DNA of 64,000 nt from JANQMY01 sp965228775 (GCA_965228775.1 OZ245840.1:620001-684000); one strand, 5' to 3'. Shown: positions 1-8,751, numbered from the stretch's first letter. Notes: generated by a model not told the origin, from the sequence alone. Program-made: numbers and translations.

Positions 1-34
1 TAAATCCTGAAGCGCCGGTGACATAGATCTTCAT
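1..34 (-). CDS. NAD(P)-dependent epimerase/dehydratase, N-terminal fragment
   Basis: Only the first eleven codons lie inside the window. They read MKIYVTGASGF, the first beta strand and glycine-rich turn (TGxxGF) of an extended short-chain dehydrogenase/reductase or sugar-nucleotide epimerase. A good ribosome binding site (GGGAGA) sits five bases before the ATG. The gene is divergent from the P450 gene, so the roughly 170 bp between them must hold both promoters. Substrate and length cannot be judged from this fragment. Confidence 0.6.
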   Translation of the reverse strand, partial: MKIYVTGASGF

Positions 35-143
35 AACGTCTCCCAATTTTTGAGCCATATCAAAGCAGAATTGAAAGTTTCCGGGTAGGCTTGGCTCGCA
101 GACCGGCCCAAAAGTGAAAACATGCACTAACCATGTTACAAAA

Positions 144-158
144 ATGACGTTGCGTCAT
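144..158. promoter_or_regulatory. Perfect 6-3-6 palindrome, candidate operator of the P450 gene
   Basis: ATGACG-TTG-CGTCAT is a perfect inverted repeat 50 bp before the chosen P450 start, in the divergent region between the P450 and epimerase genes. Its size and place suit a dimeric repressor or activator site. No regulator gene is visible nearby, so the factor is unknown. Confidence 0.4.
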
Positions 159-208
159 CTTTGAGGAAGGTGTTTGATGCGCGCAGCTTTACTGAAAGGA
201 CCTCTTGT

Positions 209-1507
209 ATGAGCTTGGCGACCGTCACCCCACCCGATACCACGGACTATGAGAAGGTTTACAAAGAGGCACGGGACGCCGCCTACGCCGAGCCGCTGGC
301 AACGTTGGACCCGGCGCAGCCCGAGCTGTTTCAGCAGAATATTATGTGGCCCTATTTCGAGCGGCTCCGGAAGGAGGCGCCCGTCCACTACACGCCCGAC
401 AGTTTCTACGGCCCATATTGGAACATCACGAAGTTCAACGACATTGTGGAAGTAGATACGAACCACAAAGTCTTTTCATCGGAACCCCGGATCACCCTCG
501 TCCCGAAAGAATTTCAGATGCGGGACGATGATATGCGGGCAGGCGGCATGTTCATCGCCATGGACCCGCCGAAACATGATGAACAACGCCTCACCGTTAC
601 ACCCGCCGTGTCGCCGACAAACCTTGCCCTCCTTGAACCGCTTATTCGGGAACGGGCGGCAAAGATCTTGGATGGTCTGCCCATCGGTGAAGAGTTTGAC
701 TGGGTCGACCTTGTTTCCAAAGAACTGACGGGCATGACGCTGGCCACCCTTTTCGGCATGCCTCAGGAAGACCGGCGCACTTTGGTATATTGGTCGGACG
801 TGGTGACCGCCGTGCCGGGCCAGGGTCTTATCGAATCCGAAGAAGAAAAGGCCGCCGTCTTTATGGAATATGGCGCCTACTTCATCGATCTTTGGAATAA
901 GCGCGTGAACTCGGAACCCACGGGCGACCTCATCTCCATGCTGGCGCATGGCGAAGCGACCCGGAACATGGATCAAAGCGAGTATCTCGGAAACGTGATC
1001 CTCTTGACCGTGGGTGGCAACGACACGACGCGGAATACCATTACGGGCTCGGTCTATGCGCTCAATCAGAACCCGGATCAATATGACAAGCTGCGGAAGA
1101 ACCAAGATCTGATCCCGTCCATGGTTTCAGAGACCATTCGCTGGCAAACGCCTTTAGCCTACATGGCACGGCGCGCGACCCAGGACATAGAGTTCCGGGG
1201 CCAGCAGATCCGCAAGGACGACAAGGTGGTCATGTGGTACGTGTCCGGCAACCGGGACGACGAAGTCATCGAACGGCCGAACGAGTACATTATTGACCGG
1301 GAGCGTCCACGTCATCACGTGTCGTTCGGCTTCGGCATTCACCGTTGCGTCGGCAACCGCCTGGCGGAACTTCAACTCAAAGTGATCTGGGAAGAGATCC
1401 TCAAACGATTCCCGGAGATCATCGTCACCGCGGAGCCTAAACGCAGCTATTCCACCTTCGTGAAAGGCTATGAGCGCATGCCGGTGGTGATCCCCAAAAG
1501 GCACTAA
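209..1507 (+). CDS. Cytochrome P450, CYP153-like alkane/fatty acid terminal hydroxylase
   Basis: The predicted protein is a soluble class I bacterial P450 of 432 residues. It shows the I-helix oxygen-activation motif GGNDTT (about 268-273), the K-helix ExxR in ETIRW (about 308) and the heme-ligand loop FGFGIHRCVG with Cys380. The combinations GGNDTTRN and HRCVGNRLAELQ are typical of CYP153 enzymes, which omega-hydroxylate medium-chain alkanes and fatty acids using a ferredoxin and a ferredoxin reductase. Neither partner is encoded nearby. The frame stays open upstream to 161, but the ATG at 209 has AAAGGA eight bases before it and is preferred. The subfamily is inferred from motifs; substrate range is not shown by sequence. 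Confidence 0.9.
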   Translation: MSLATVTPPDTTDYEKVYKEARDAAYAEPLATLDPAQPELFQQNIMWPYFERLRKEAPVHYTPDSFYGPYWNITKFNDIVEVDTNHKVFSSEPRITLVPKEFQMRDDDMRAGGMFIAMDPPKHDEQRLTVTPAVSPTNLALLEPLIRERAAKILDGLPIGEEFDWVDLVSKELTGMTLATLFGMPQEDRRTLVYWSDVVTAVPGQGLIESEEEKAAVFMEYGAYFIDLWNKRVNSEPTGDLISMLAHGEATRNMDQSEYLGNVILLTVGGNDTTRNTITGSVYALNQNPDQYDKLRKNQDLIPSMVSETIRWQTPLAYMARRATQDIEFRGQQIRKDDKVVMWYVSGNRDDEVIERPNEYIIDRERPRHHVSFGFGIHRCVGNRLAELQLKVIWEEILKRFPEIIVTAEPKRSYSTFVKGYERMPVVIPKRH

Positions 1508-1508
1508 A

Positions 1509-1606
1509 GCGTTTCCAGGTGAAGTGTATAGCGGTTCACCGTCCGGAAACGCGGTAAGATAAAGACTTTGGGCACTTTTGTAATTCTAAGAAAGCCAAAA
1601 GTGCCC
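1509..1606. repeat. Composite palindromic repeat, copy 1 (palindrome plus 11-bp hairpin)
   Basis: The first part runs from GCGTTTCC (1509-1516) to GGAAACGC (1545-1552) and contains GGTGAAGTG and CGGTTCACC as an inner inverted repeat. The second part is an 11-bp perfect stem GGGCACTTTTG (1570-1580) and CAAAAGTGCCC (1596-1606) around a 15-nt loop, followed by TAGCAG. The same architecture recurs at 40155-40264 with a different but still complementary second stem. It begins right after the P450 stop codon, so it is transcribed as 3' UTR. Confidence 0.85.
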
Positions 1607-2069
1607 TAGCAGATAATTGTAACGGGACTGCAAACTGTCCCGAAAGAGCTAACACCCCAGCCTGCGAATTTATTCCATCAAAAATGGGCCTCACTTGAAA
1701 AAAGTGGTGGCCCACTTTTTTGCATGCCAAAACCCCAGCTTTTCCGTCAGATTATTTAGTTTGTATACGTATCTTTCGACGAAATTTTGCATTGCAAACT
1801 CACATATCGCTCACGCTTAGATGATTATAATAATTCTAAACTGAATGCCATCTTCGCCCGTACACACCACGTGCAACAGATCAATATTTGTCGTGCCCAG
1901 TCGTACAAATCGATCCGTACTCAACGTGTCAACAGTTAAGGGGAGTAGCATGAGCGGTATCGCCTCCAACACCCGGAGACTTATTCTGTATACCAATCTT
2001 CTATGTCCTCTCGGCCTAAGACACGAAAAGTAAAACAGTCCAACGAAAAGGAATTGAGGACAAAGAGCA
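1607..2069. other. Gene-free region between the P450 and secreted repeat-protein genes
   Basis: No convincing gene is present. After the repeat comes a small hairpin, CGGGAC (1623-1628) with GTCCCG (1637-1642), and then the terminator at 1685-1721. The remainder is AT-rich and must hold the promoter and leader of the 2070 gene, whose GAGGA ribosome site is at about 2056-2060. The short antisense frames have no recognisable features. Confidence 0.6.
1685..1721 (+). terminator. Intrinsic terminator candidate downstream of the P450 gene
   Basis: TGGGCCTCACTT pairs with AAGTGGTGGCCCA, with one bulge, around a loop of about five bases, and the stem is followed directly by CTTTTTT. It lies about 180 bp after the P450 stop, so the P450 mRNA would carry a long structured 3' tail made mostly of the composite repeat. 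Confidence 0.55.
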
Positions 2070-4985
2070 ATGGCATTCAGAACATTTATTCCTAACGGAG
2101 ACAATCAGGCACGCACCAGTCAGCGTGACGGAGAACGGTTCATCCTTGGCGAAGGAGATCAAACAAACGTAGACGGGGCACCGGTCATCACGTTCGAAGA
2201 CGACCGGGTTCGTTTTATCAATGCGGGCACAGCCGAAACCACAGGCGACACCGCAACGGTCGATATCCAAGGGGATCGCGGACGCGTCGAGAACCTTAGA
2301 ACCGGCGAGATCAACGCAGAGCAAACAGCCATCGAGATCTCCGGTGAAGACGCCCGCATCAACAATAGCGGTTCCATTGATGGCGGCGTTAATGGCGTCA
2401 ACTTCGTGAACGGCGGAGAATCTTCGGGCACGCTTAACAATTTCGGTACGATCACAAGCGACAGCCGCGCGGTGAACATTGGCGGCGAGGACATTTCCAT
2501 CCGCAATTTCGGTCAGATCCTCGGCACGGGGGACCAGCGTAACGGAACGATTTATTCGGACGCCACCGCCGAAGACTTCTCCATCTTCAATGCCAGAAGC
2601 GGCGTTATCGATGCGGGCGAAGGCAATCTAGGCGCGGGCATTGCCCTGCAAACCGGCGACACGCCGGGCGACGAAGTCGACGCTTCCGTCACCAATAACG
2701 GCACCATTGCCGGACGGGGCCAGGCAGCGGCCAATCTTGGCACAGCAGGCGACGGCATTCGCGTCTTCGCCGGTACGGAGTCGCCAACCTTCCACGGCAA
2801 CATCGTCAATCGCGGCACGATCACGTCCGAAAGTGCGCAAGGCACCGTCGGCGGCATACGCGTGGCGAACGGTGTGAACTTTGACGGCAACATCGTCAAC
2901 GAACGCGGCGCGACGATTTCCGGCGTGCAAAACGGTGTTTACTTCGGCACCGGCAGCCATGATGCCAACATCATCAACCGGGGCACGATCTCCAGCGACA
3001 GCCGCGCCGTAAACATCGACGGCACCGGCATTGATCTGGTCAACTCCGGGCAAATCCTCGGCACCGGCAATCAGCGCAATGGTACGGTCTATGCCGACGC
3101 GACAGCGGACGACTACTCGATCAACAACCAACGCCGCGCCCTGATCGATGCCGGCGAAGGCAATCAAGGGGCGGGCATTGCGCTTCAAACCGGTGATGTG
3201 GCCAACGACACTGTCAATGCCAGCATCAGCAATAGCGGTGTGATCAATGGCCGGGGTCAAGCAGCGGCCAATCTTGGCACGGCAGGCGACGGTATCCGGA
3301 TTTTCGCTGGAGCCGAAAACCCCACCTTCGACGGCAACATCATCAATCGCGGCACGATTACATCCGAAAGTGCGCAAGGCACTGTCGGCGGCATTCGTGT
3401 GGCAAACGGCGTGAACTTTGACGGCAACATCGTCAATGAACGCGGCGCGACGATTTCCGGCGTGCAAAACGGTGTTTACTTCGGCACCGGCAGTCATGAT
3501 GCCAACATCATCAACCGGGGCACCATCTCCAGCGACAGCCGCGCCGTAAACATCGACGGCACCGGCGTTGACCTGGTCAATTTCGGCCGTATTCTCGGCA
3601 CCGGCGACCAACGCAATGGGACGGTTTATTCAGACGCGACAGCGGACGATTATTCCATCACCAACCAGCGCCGTGCCCTGATCGATGCCGGTCACGGTAA
3701 CCAAGGGGCGGGCATTGCGCTTCAAACCGGTGACGTGGCCAACGACACGGTCACAGCCAGCATCACCAATCGTGGTGTGATCAATGGCCGGGGTCAGGCA
3801 GCTCCCGATACGGGTCTGGCGGGCGACGGCATCCGCATCTTTGCCGGGGCGGATAACCCGACCTTCCAGGGCGACATCAACAATTTCGGCCGGATCACGT
3901 CCGAAAGCGATCAAGGCCCGGTGGGAGCGATCCGCATTGCCAATGGCGTCAACTTCGATGGCACGATCAACAATTTCGGGCGCATTGATGGCGACAATAA
4001 TGGCCTCTACTTCGGCACGGGCAATCACGACGCCCATGTGAACAACCGGGGCACCATCTCCAGTGACAGCCGCGCTGTGAACATTGATGGATCTGGTGTT
4101 GAACTCAACAATTTCGGCCGGATCCTCGGCACAGGCGACCAAAGAAACGGCACTGTCTATGCTGATGACATCGCTGACAATTACGAGGTCAACAACTTCC
4201 GGGGGGCTGTGATTGATGCAGGACGCGGCAATAACGGCTCCGGCGTCTCGCTTCAAACCGGCGAAGTAGACGGCGACACGGTCACGGCATCCCTCACCAA
4301 TTCCGGCGCAATTCTGGGCCGTGGTGATGCGGTGGACGGCAACACGGTGGGCGACGGTGTACGCCTGTTCAGTGCGCAGTCCGATGTCACCTTCACGGGG
4401 AACATCGAAAACCGCGGCTTTATCGGCGGTTCTTCCGACTCCGATGTGGCGGTTGGCCTCAGCATTGAGGACGGCATCACCCTTGATGGCCAGATCATCA
4501 ACCGGGGCACCATTCAGGGGTCTGAGGTTGCCATCGATGTTACCGAAGCCGGCGGCAATGTGGTGATCCAGAACTCCGGTCTCGTTCGGGGCGATGTCAA
4601 CCTGTCCGCTGGAAATGACACGTTCGACGGCACACGCGGACGCGTCTTCGGCGACATTAATGGTGGCGGCGGTGAAGACACCATTTCCGGTGGCTCCAAT
4701 GCCGACCGCATCAACGGTGGTACCGACAACGACACCCTGTCCGGTGGTCGTGGCCGCGATACCTTCGTGTTCGAAGAAAATACCGGCTCTGACACGGTGG
4801 CGGACTTCGCCTTCCGTTTCGACAGCCTCGATGTCGGTGATTTCTTCAACGATGCCAGCACCGCACTGGCCGCCGCCGCGCAAGACGGCGACGACACCGT
4901 CGTTACACTGAGCAACAGTGGCGACGCAGTGCGGCTCGTCGGGGTCGACGTAGACGATCTGCAAGCAAGCAACTTTATCGTCTAA
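2070..4985 (+). CDS. Secreted beta-solenoid repeat protein with C-terminal RTX block (T1SS substrate)
   Basis: The protein has 971 residues and no N-terminal signal peptide. It is rich in Gly, Asn, Asp and Thr, with many short motifs of the form NxGTI or NFGxI that look like turns of a parallel beta helix. Four tandem units of about 179 residues occupy roughly residues 130-825. Residues about 861-905 carry hemolysin-type calcium-binding nonapeptides (GGGGEDTI, GGTDNDTL, GGRGRDTF). They are followed by a short domain with DTVADF and a hydrophobic C-terminal tail, as expected of an uncleaved type I secretion signal. The ABC exporter and fusion protein follow at once, so export to the cell surface or medium is well supported. 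Adhesin or surface-layer-like function is inference. Low cysteine content and acidic composition fit an extracellular protein. Confidence 0.85.
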   Translation: MAFRTFIPNGDNQARTSQRDGERFILGEGDQTNVDGAPVITFEDDRVRFINAGTAETTGDTATVDIQGDRGRVENLRTGEINAEQTAIEISGEDARINNSGSIDGGVNGVNFVNGGESSGTLNNFGTITSDSRAVNIGGEDISIRNFGQILGTGDQRNGTIYSDATAEDFSIFNARSGVIDAGEGNLGAGIALQTGDTPGDEVDASVTNNGTIAGRGQAAANLGTAGDGIRVFAGTESPTFHGNIVNRGTITSESAQGTVGGIRVANGVNFDGNIVNERGATISGVQNGVYFGTGSHDANIINRGTISSDSRAVNIDGTGIDLVNSGQILGTGNQRNGTVYADATADDYSINNQRRALIDAGEGNQGAGIALQTGDVANDTVNASISNSGVINGRGQAAANLGTAGDGIRIFAGAENPTFDGNIINRGTITSESAQGTVGGIRVANGVNFDGNIVNERGATISGVQNGVYFGTGSHDANIINRGTISSDSRAVNIDGTGVDLVNFGRILGTGDQRNGTVYSDATADDYSITNQRRALIDAGHGNQGAGIALQTGDVANDTVTASITNRGVINGRGQAAPDTGLAGDGIRIFAGADNPTFQGDINNFGRITSESDQGPVGAIRIANGVNFDGTINNFGRIDGDNNGLYFGTGNHDAHVNNRGTISSDSRAVNIDGSGVELNNFGRILGTGDQRNGTVYADDIADNYEVNNFRGAVIDAGRGNNGSGVSLQTGEVDGDTVTASLTNSGAILGRGDAVDGNTVGDGVRLFSAQSDVTFTGNIENRGFIGGSSDSDVAVGLSIEDGITLDGQIINRGTIQGSEVAIDVTEAGGNVVIQNSGLVRGDVNLSAGNDTFDGTRGRVFGDINGGGGEDTISGGSNADRINGGTDNDTLSGGRGRDTFVFEENTGSDTVADFAFRFDSLDVGDFFNDASTALAAAAQDGDDTVVTLSNSGDAVRLVGVDVDDLQASNFIV
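2457..4545 (+). repeat. Four in-frame tandem repeats of 531-537 bp
   Basis: The marker AGCGACAGCCGCGC recurs at about 2457, 2994, 3531 and 4062, giving periods of 537, 537 and 531 bp (179, 179 and 177 codons). Units 2 and 3 are nearly identical at DNA level over long stretches, while units 1 and 4 are more diverged. This pattern suggests recent internal duplication or gene conversion of the central units. Long open frames on the opposite strand here are by-products of the repeat composition. Confidence 0.9.
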
Positions 4986-4999
4986 GTCGCACCTCGAAA

Positions 5000-5041
5000 G
5001 GAGGCCGGGTTCCATCCCTCCCCGGCCTCCCCCTTTTCTTT
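5000..5041 (+). terminator. Intrinsic terminator between secreted protein and exporter genes
   Basis: GGAGGCCGGG (5000-5009) and CCCGGCCTCC (5021-5030) form a perfect 10-bp GC-rich stem with an 11-nt loop. The stem is followed by the pyrimidine run CCCTTTTCTTT. Leaky termination here would let the substrate mRNA exceed the exporter mRNA, a common design in type I secretion operons. Confidence 0.85.
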
Positions 5042-5067
5042 ACCCAGACAGACCTACCGAGACAGAC

Positions 5068-6876
5068 ATGACCACCACGAGCGCCACACCCCCGCCCCCG
5101 ACCGAGCTTGCCGCTGCCTTACGTCAGTCCCGCTCGGGATTTATCGCCGTGGGCACCTTCAGTTTCTTCATCAATCTGCTCATGCTTTCCGGCCCGCTTT
5201 ACATGATGCAGGTCTATGACCGCGTCCTGACAGGCCGCAGCATTTCCACCTTGGTTGCCTTATCCGTCCTCGTGGGCATTTTACTGCTGTTCATGGGGAT
5301 CCTTGAGAATGTGCGCTCGCGCATTTTGGTGCGGGTGGGATCACAGATCGACGGACGCCTCAGCATACCCGTTTTCGAGGCCATGTTGCGCCGCCGTCTC
5401 TGGCGCGGCCGGAACGAGAACGGCCAGTCGATGAATGATCTGCGCACACTGCGCGAATTTCTGTCCGGCCCCGGACCTTTCGCCTTCTTCGATGCCCCTT
5501 GGGTGCCGATCTATCTTGGCGTCATTTTCTTGCTGCACCCGCTTCTCTTCCTTGTTTCCATCATTGGCGCGGCAATTCTGTTCGGTTTGGCCTTGCTGAG
5601 TGAGAAACTCACCCGCACTCCCCTGTCCGCTTCTTCCGAATTGTCCTCTTACGGAACTTCCGTTGCGGACGCGGCTGCGCGCAACGCAGAATCCGTTCAG
5701 GCCATGGGCATGCTTTCCGGACTGCGTCAGCAGTGGCTTGCTCTGCATCAGAAAGCGCTATGGCAGCAGCGGACCGCCAGCGACCGCGCTGGTTCGCTCA
5801 CCGCCACGTCCAAAACCATTCGACTGGCCCTGCAATCCGCCATTCTCGGTGTCGGCGCCGCCCTTGCCGTGGAACAGAGCATCAGCGCGGGCGCTATGAT
5901 CGCCGCGTCGATCCTCATGGGCCGCGCCCTTGCCCCCGTCGACCAGGCCATTGGCAGTTGGCGCAATTTCGTGGGCGCGCGCGATGCCTACCACAATCTT
6001 GAAACGCTGCTGGAAAATTTCCCGGCCCCGCCTGCCCGCATGGCGCTACCAGAAGCAAAAGGCCATTTGGCGGCACAAGGCATCGCGGCGGGCCCGCCCA
6101 CGGCGACGCGGGCGCTCGTCTCCGGGCTCAACTTCGAACTCTCCGCAGGCGAAGCATTGGGCGTTATTGGCCCCAGCGGATCGGGAAAGTCCGTCCTAGC
6201 AAGGTTGCTCACGGGCGTTTGGCATCCGCAGATGGGGACGATCCGTCTGGACGGCGCCTCTCTTGAACAATGGGCTGCGGAGGCGCTTGGACGCCAAATC
6301 GGTTACCTGCCCCAAGACGTGGAACTGTTCGACGGTACCGTAGAAGAAAACATCTCCCGCTTCACGCCGGAGGCCGATCCGCAAGCCGTGGTGGCTGCTG
6401 CCCGCGCCGCCGGTATTCACGAGCTGATCCTGTCCTTCCCGGATGGATACAACACACGAATTGGCGAACGCGGCTCGAACCTGTCAGGTGGCCAGCGGCA
6501 GCGTTTGGGACTTGCCCGCGCGCTTTACAAAGATCCCATCCTCGTAGTGCTGGACGAACCCAACGCAAATTTGGATGCGGAAGGTGACCAGGCCCTCACC
6601 ACTGCCATTCAGAGTATCAAAGACCGCGGCGGCATGGTGATTGTGATGGCGCACCGGCCAAGCGCCATCGATGCCGTGGACAAGGTTTTGTTCATCCGCG
6701 CCGGGCGCCAGGAAGCGTTTGGCCCAAAGGCTCAGGTTCTGGCAGCGGCCACCAAGAATGCGTTGGCAGCCGCGCCGAACGTGGCGCAATTACCAAGCCG
6801 CCCGGAAACCACAAAAGACTCGTCTGACGCCGCTTCAGACCCCGCAGCTCCTCAACAAGAAAGGACCGCACTGTGA
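5068..6876 (+). CDS. Type I secretion ABC exporter (permease-ATPase, PrtD family)
   Basis: The 602-residue half-transporter combines an N-terminal six-helix membrane domain (about 20-310) with a C-terminal ATPase. The ATPase shows Walker A GPSGSGKS (about 369-376), the ABC signature LSGGQRQR (about 472) and Walker B ILVVLDEP (about 491-498) followed by NANLD. That sequence, and the lack of an N-terminal C39 peptidase domain, are typical of the PrtD/AprD group, which exports RTX proteins through a trans-envelope channel with a fusion protein and a TolC-like pore. It overlaps the next gene by four bases (GTGA), implying coupled translation. No outer-membrane TolC homologue is encoded in the window. 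Confidence 0.93.
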   Translation: MTTTSATPPPPTELAAALRQSRSGFIAVGTFSFFINLLMLSGPLYMMQVYDRVLTGRSISTLVALSVLVGILLLFMGILENVRSRILVRVGSQIDGRLSIPVFEAMLRRRLWRGRNENGQSMNDLRTLREFLSGPGPFAFFDAPWVPIYLGVIFLLHPLLFLVSIIGAAILFGLALLSEKLTRTPLSASSELSSYGTSVADAAARNAESVQAMGMLSGLRQQWLALHQKALWQQRTASDRAGSLTATSKTIRLALQSAILGVGAALAVEQSISAGAMIAASILMGRALAPVDQAIGSWRNFVGARDAYHNLETLLENFPAPPARMALPEAKGHLAAQGIAAGPPTATRALVSGLNFELSAGEALGVIGPSGSGKSVLARLLTGVWHPQMGTIRLDGASLEQWAAEALGRQIGYLPQDVELFDGTVEENISRFTPEADPQAVVAAARAAGIHELILSFPDGYNTRIGERGSNLSGGQRQRLGLARALYKDPILVVLDEPNANLDAEGDQALTTAIQSIKDRGGMVIVMAHRPSAIDAVDKVLFIRAGRQEAFGPKAQVLAAATKNALAAAPNVAQLPSRPETTKDSSDAASDPAAPQQERTAL

Positions 6877-8234
6877 GCAAAGATATCGTGACGCAAAACG
6901 CACTGCCATTGGCCGAGTTTTCCGCCGTACCGCCCCGTGAAGAACACGTGGACACCGATACAAGCTTGCAGAAATATGTCTGGTTCGGCGGGCTGATGAT
7001 CGCCTTGCTGATGGGCGGCTTGGGAGGATGGTCCTTGCTTGCCCAAGTGAGCGGTGCCGTGGTTGCATCCGGAACCGTCACCGTTGAATCGAGCCGTCAA
7101 TCCGTTCAGCACCCGGACGGTGGCGTGATCAGCGAATTACTGGTCAAAGCAGGCGATCAGGTCAAAGCGGGTCAACTTCTCGCACGGCTGGATGGCACGA
7201 TTGACGGTGCGGACCTTAACGCCGTGGTAAAACAGCTGGATGAACTTAAGGCGCGGCGAGCACGTTTGAATGCGGAAGCGGAGAACGCTGACCACATTGC
7301 CTTTCCGGCAAGTTTCGCGGACCGCCAAACAGAACCGGAATTGCGCCGCGTCATGGGCGGCCAGCAAACTCTGTTCGAGGCGCGCAGAGATGCCAAAGCA
7401 AGCCAGCAGGCATTGCTGGAACAACGCGTCTTACGCTTCGAAAAGGAAGCAAGCGGCGTTGAAGCGCAGCGGGACTCGGAAGTCGCTCAACTGGCGCTGT
7501 ACGAAAAAGAACTGTCCGCCCTCAAGAAACTTTATGACAAAGGCTATGTAGCGTTGACGCGGGTGCTCGCCCTGGAACGGGAAGCGGCTCGGGTGAACAG
7601 CACCATCGCGGGGCGCGATGCGGAAATCGCCCGCGCACAGAATGGCGCGGATGAAGTTCGCCTGCAGATCATTCGGGAAAACCGCTCGGCCCAGGAAGCC
7701 GCCCTGCTGGAGCTTCGCGATGTGGAAGCCCGCATCGCAGTGCTGGACGAACGGCGTATCGCTGCCGCCGAACGGTTTAAACGCGTGGATATCCGGGCGC
7801 CCCAATCGGGCACGGTTCTAGCACTGAATGTGGGCACCGTGGGTGGGGTGGTGCGGCCCGGCGAGACCCTGATGGAGATCGTGCCCAATGGCGACGACCT
7901 GGTGATCGAGGCCCGCGTGCCCCTGGAAACCATCAACAAAGTGGCAGCCGGATCTCGCTCCACCGTGCGCTTGTCCGCGCTGGACCAACAGTCCACGCCT
8001 GAACTTACCGGCGAGGTAACATGGGTATCGGCGGACAGTGTGGCTGATGAGCGTACCGGCGCGCGCCACTATCTTGCGCGGATCAGCTTAGCGTCGGAGC
8101 CTGCCGCCGAAAATCTAGACTTAGTGCCCGGCATGCCGGCGGAGGTGTTCATCCAAACCAGCGCCCGCTCGCCCATGAGCTATCTGCTTAAGCCGCTGAC
8201 GGACAATTTCGCGAGAACCTTCCGGGAGGGGTGA
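6873..8234 (+). CDS. Type I secretion membrane fusion protein (HlyD/PrtE family)
   Basis: This 453-residue periplasmic adaptor has one N-terminal membrane segment (about 36-58). After it come a split biotinyl-lipoyl-like domain (about 75-105 and 305-335) and a long central alpha-helical hairpin rich in Glu, Arg, Ala and Leu (about 110-290). The C-terminal beta-barrel region shows IRAPQSGTV and PGMPAEVF, both hallmarks of HlyD-type proteins. It starts with GTG overlapping the exporter stop codon. It should link the inner-membrane ABC protein to an outer-membrane channel for export of the protein encoded at 2070-4985. Confidence 0.92.
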   Translation: MSKDIVTQNALPLAEFSAVPPREEHVDTDTSLQKYVWFGGLMIALLMGGLGGWSLLAQVSGAVVASGTVTVESSRQSVQHPDGGVISELLVKAGDQVKAGQLLARLDGTIDGADLNAVVKQLDELKARRARLNAEAENADHIAFPASFADRQTEPELRRVMGGQQTLFEARRDAKASQQALLEQRVLRFEKEASGVEAQRDSEVAQLALYEKELSALKKLYDKGYVALTRVLALEREAARVNSTIAGRDAEIARAQNGADEVRLQIIRENRSAQEAALLELRDVEARIAVLDERRIAAAERFKRVDIRAPQSGTVLALNVGTVGGVVRPGETLMEIVPNGDDLVIEARVPLETINKVAAGSRSTVRLSALDQQSTPELTGEVTWVSADSVADERTGARHYLARISLASEPAAENLDLVPGMPAEVFIQTSARSPMSYLLKPLTDNFARTFREG

Positions 8235-8260
8235 GAACGGACGGCTATTTCACCGAGCGT

Positions 8261-8656
8261 TCAAAACATGCCAATAACAACGGTGATCGGCGGCACGATC
8301 AGGAAAGTATAGACTGGCAGTAGGCTGATGATCAGCCCGGGAAGCCGCTTGTTCGTTTCGGCATAATATCCAAGCGCATAGGCAAGACGCGCGACCGGCC
8401 AGATAACGCCGATCCCCGCCGCCCAAAGGGGCCCAACCGTGAATGCGAAAAGCCACAGGCCGGGCAAGAACAGGGCGAGGTGTTCCAGCGTGTTCTGATG
8501 GGCGCGCACGATGCGTTCATATTCTGGCGGGCCGGAATGCGAGGGCGCATCAACGCCATACTTCGCCCTCGATGTCCCAGCGCGGTAAAGCGTGTAGTTG
8601 TACACGAGCAATGCCAGGCTGCTCACCAAGATAGGGTATTCGAAGTTTTCCGGCAT
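8261..8656 (-). CDS. MAPEG family membrane protein
   Basis: The 131-residue integral membrane protein has about four hydrophobic helices. Its signature ERIVRAHQNTLEH after the first helix is the conserved glutathione-binding stretch of the MAPEG family (microsomal glutathione transferase-like, eicosanoid and glutathione metabolism). The annotated start is the ATG of MPENFEY, which has a GGAAGGGGAGGG ribosome site. An ATG six codons upstream would place that purine run inside the coding region. Physiological substrates of bacterial members are largely unknown. It converges with the exporter operon across a gap of under 30 bp. Confidence 0.85.
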   Translation of the reverse strand: MPENFEYPILVSSLALLVYNYTLYRAGTSRAKYGVDAPSHSGPPEYERIVRAHQNTLEHLALFLPGLWLFAFTVGPLWAAGIGVIWPVARLAYALGYYAETNKRLPGLIISLLPVYTFLIVPPITVVIGMF

Positions 8657-8751
8657 GGTGCCCTCCCCTTCCAATGTCTTATTCAGTAATCAGCACACAA
8701 TTTATTTCGCCTTGGCACAACCCAAATTTCAGGTTCAGCCCAACCACCCTT

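Noticed and set aside
2457..4545. Possible CRISPR array because of regular repeats
   Set aside because: The period is over 500 bp, the whole stretch is one open frame and no cas genes are present.
2628..5015. Long minus-strand open frames opposite the secreted repeat protein
   Set aside because: They follow the tandem repeat period exactly, lack ribosome sites and have no family likeness, while the plus strand has clear RTX and solenoid features and an adjoining exporter.
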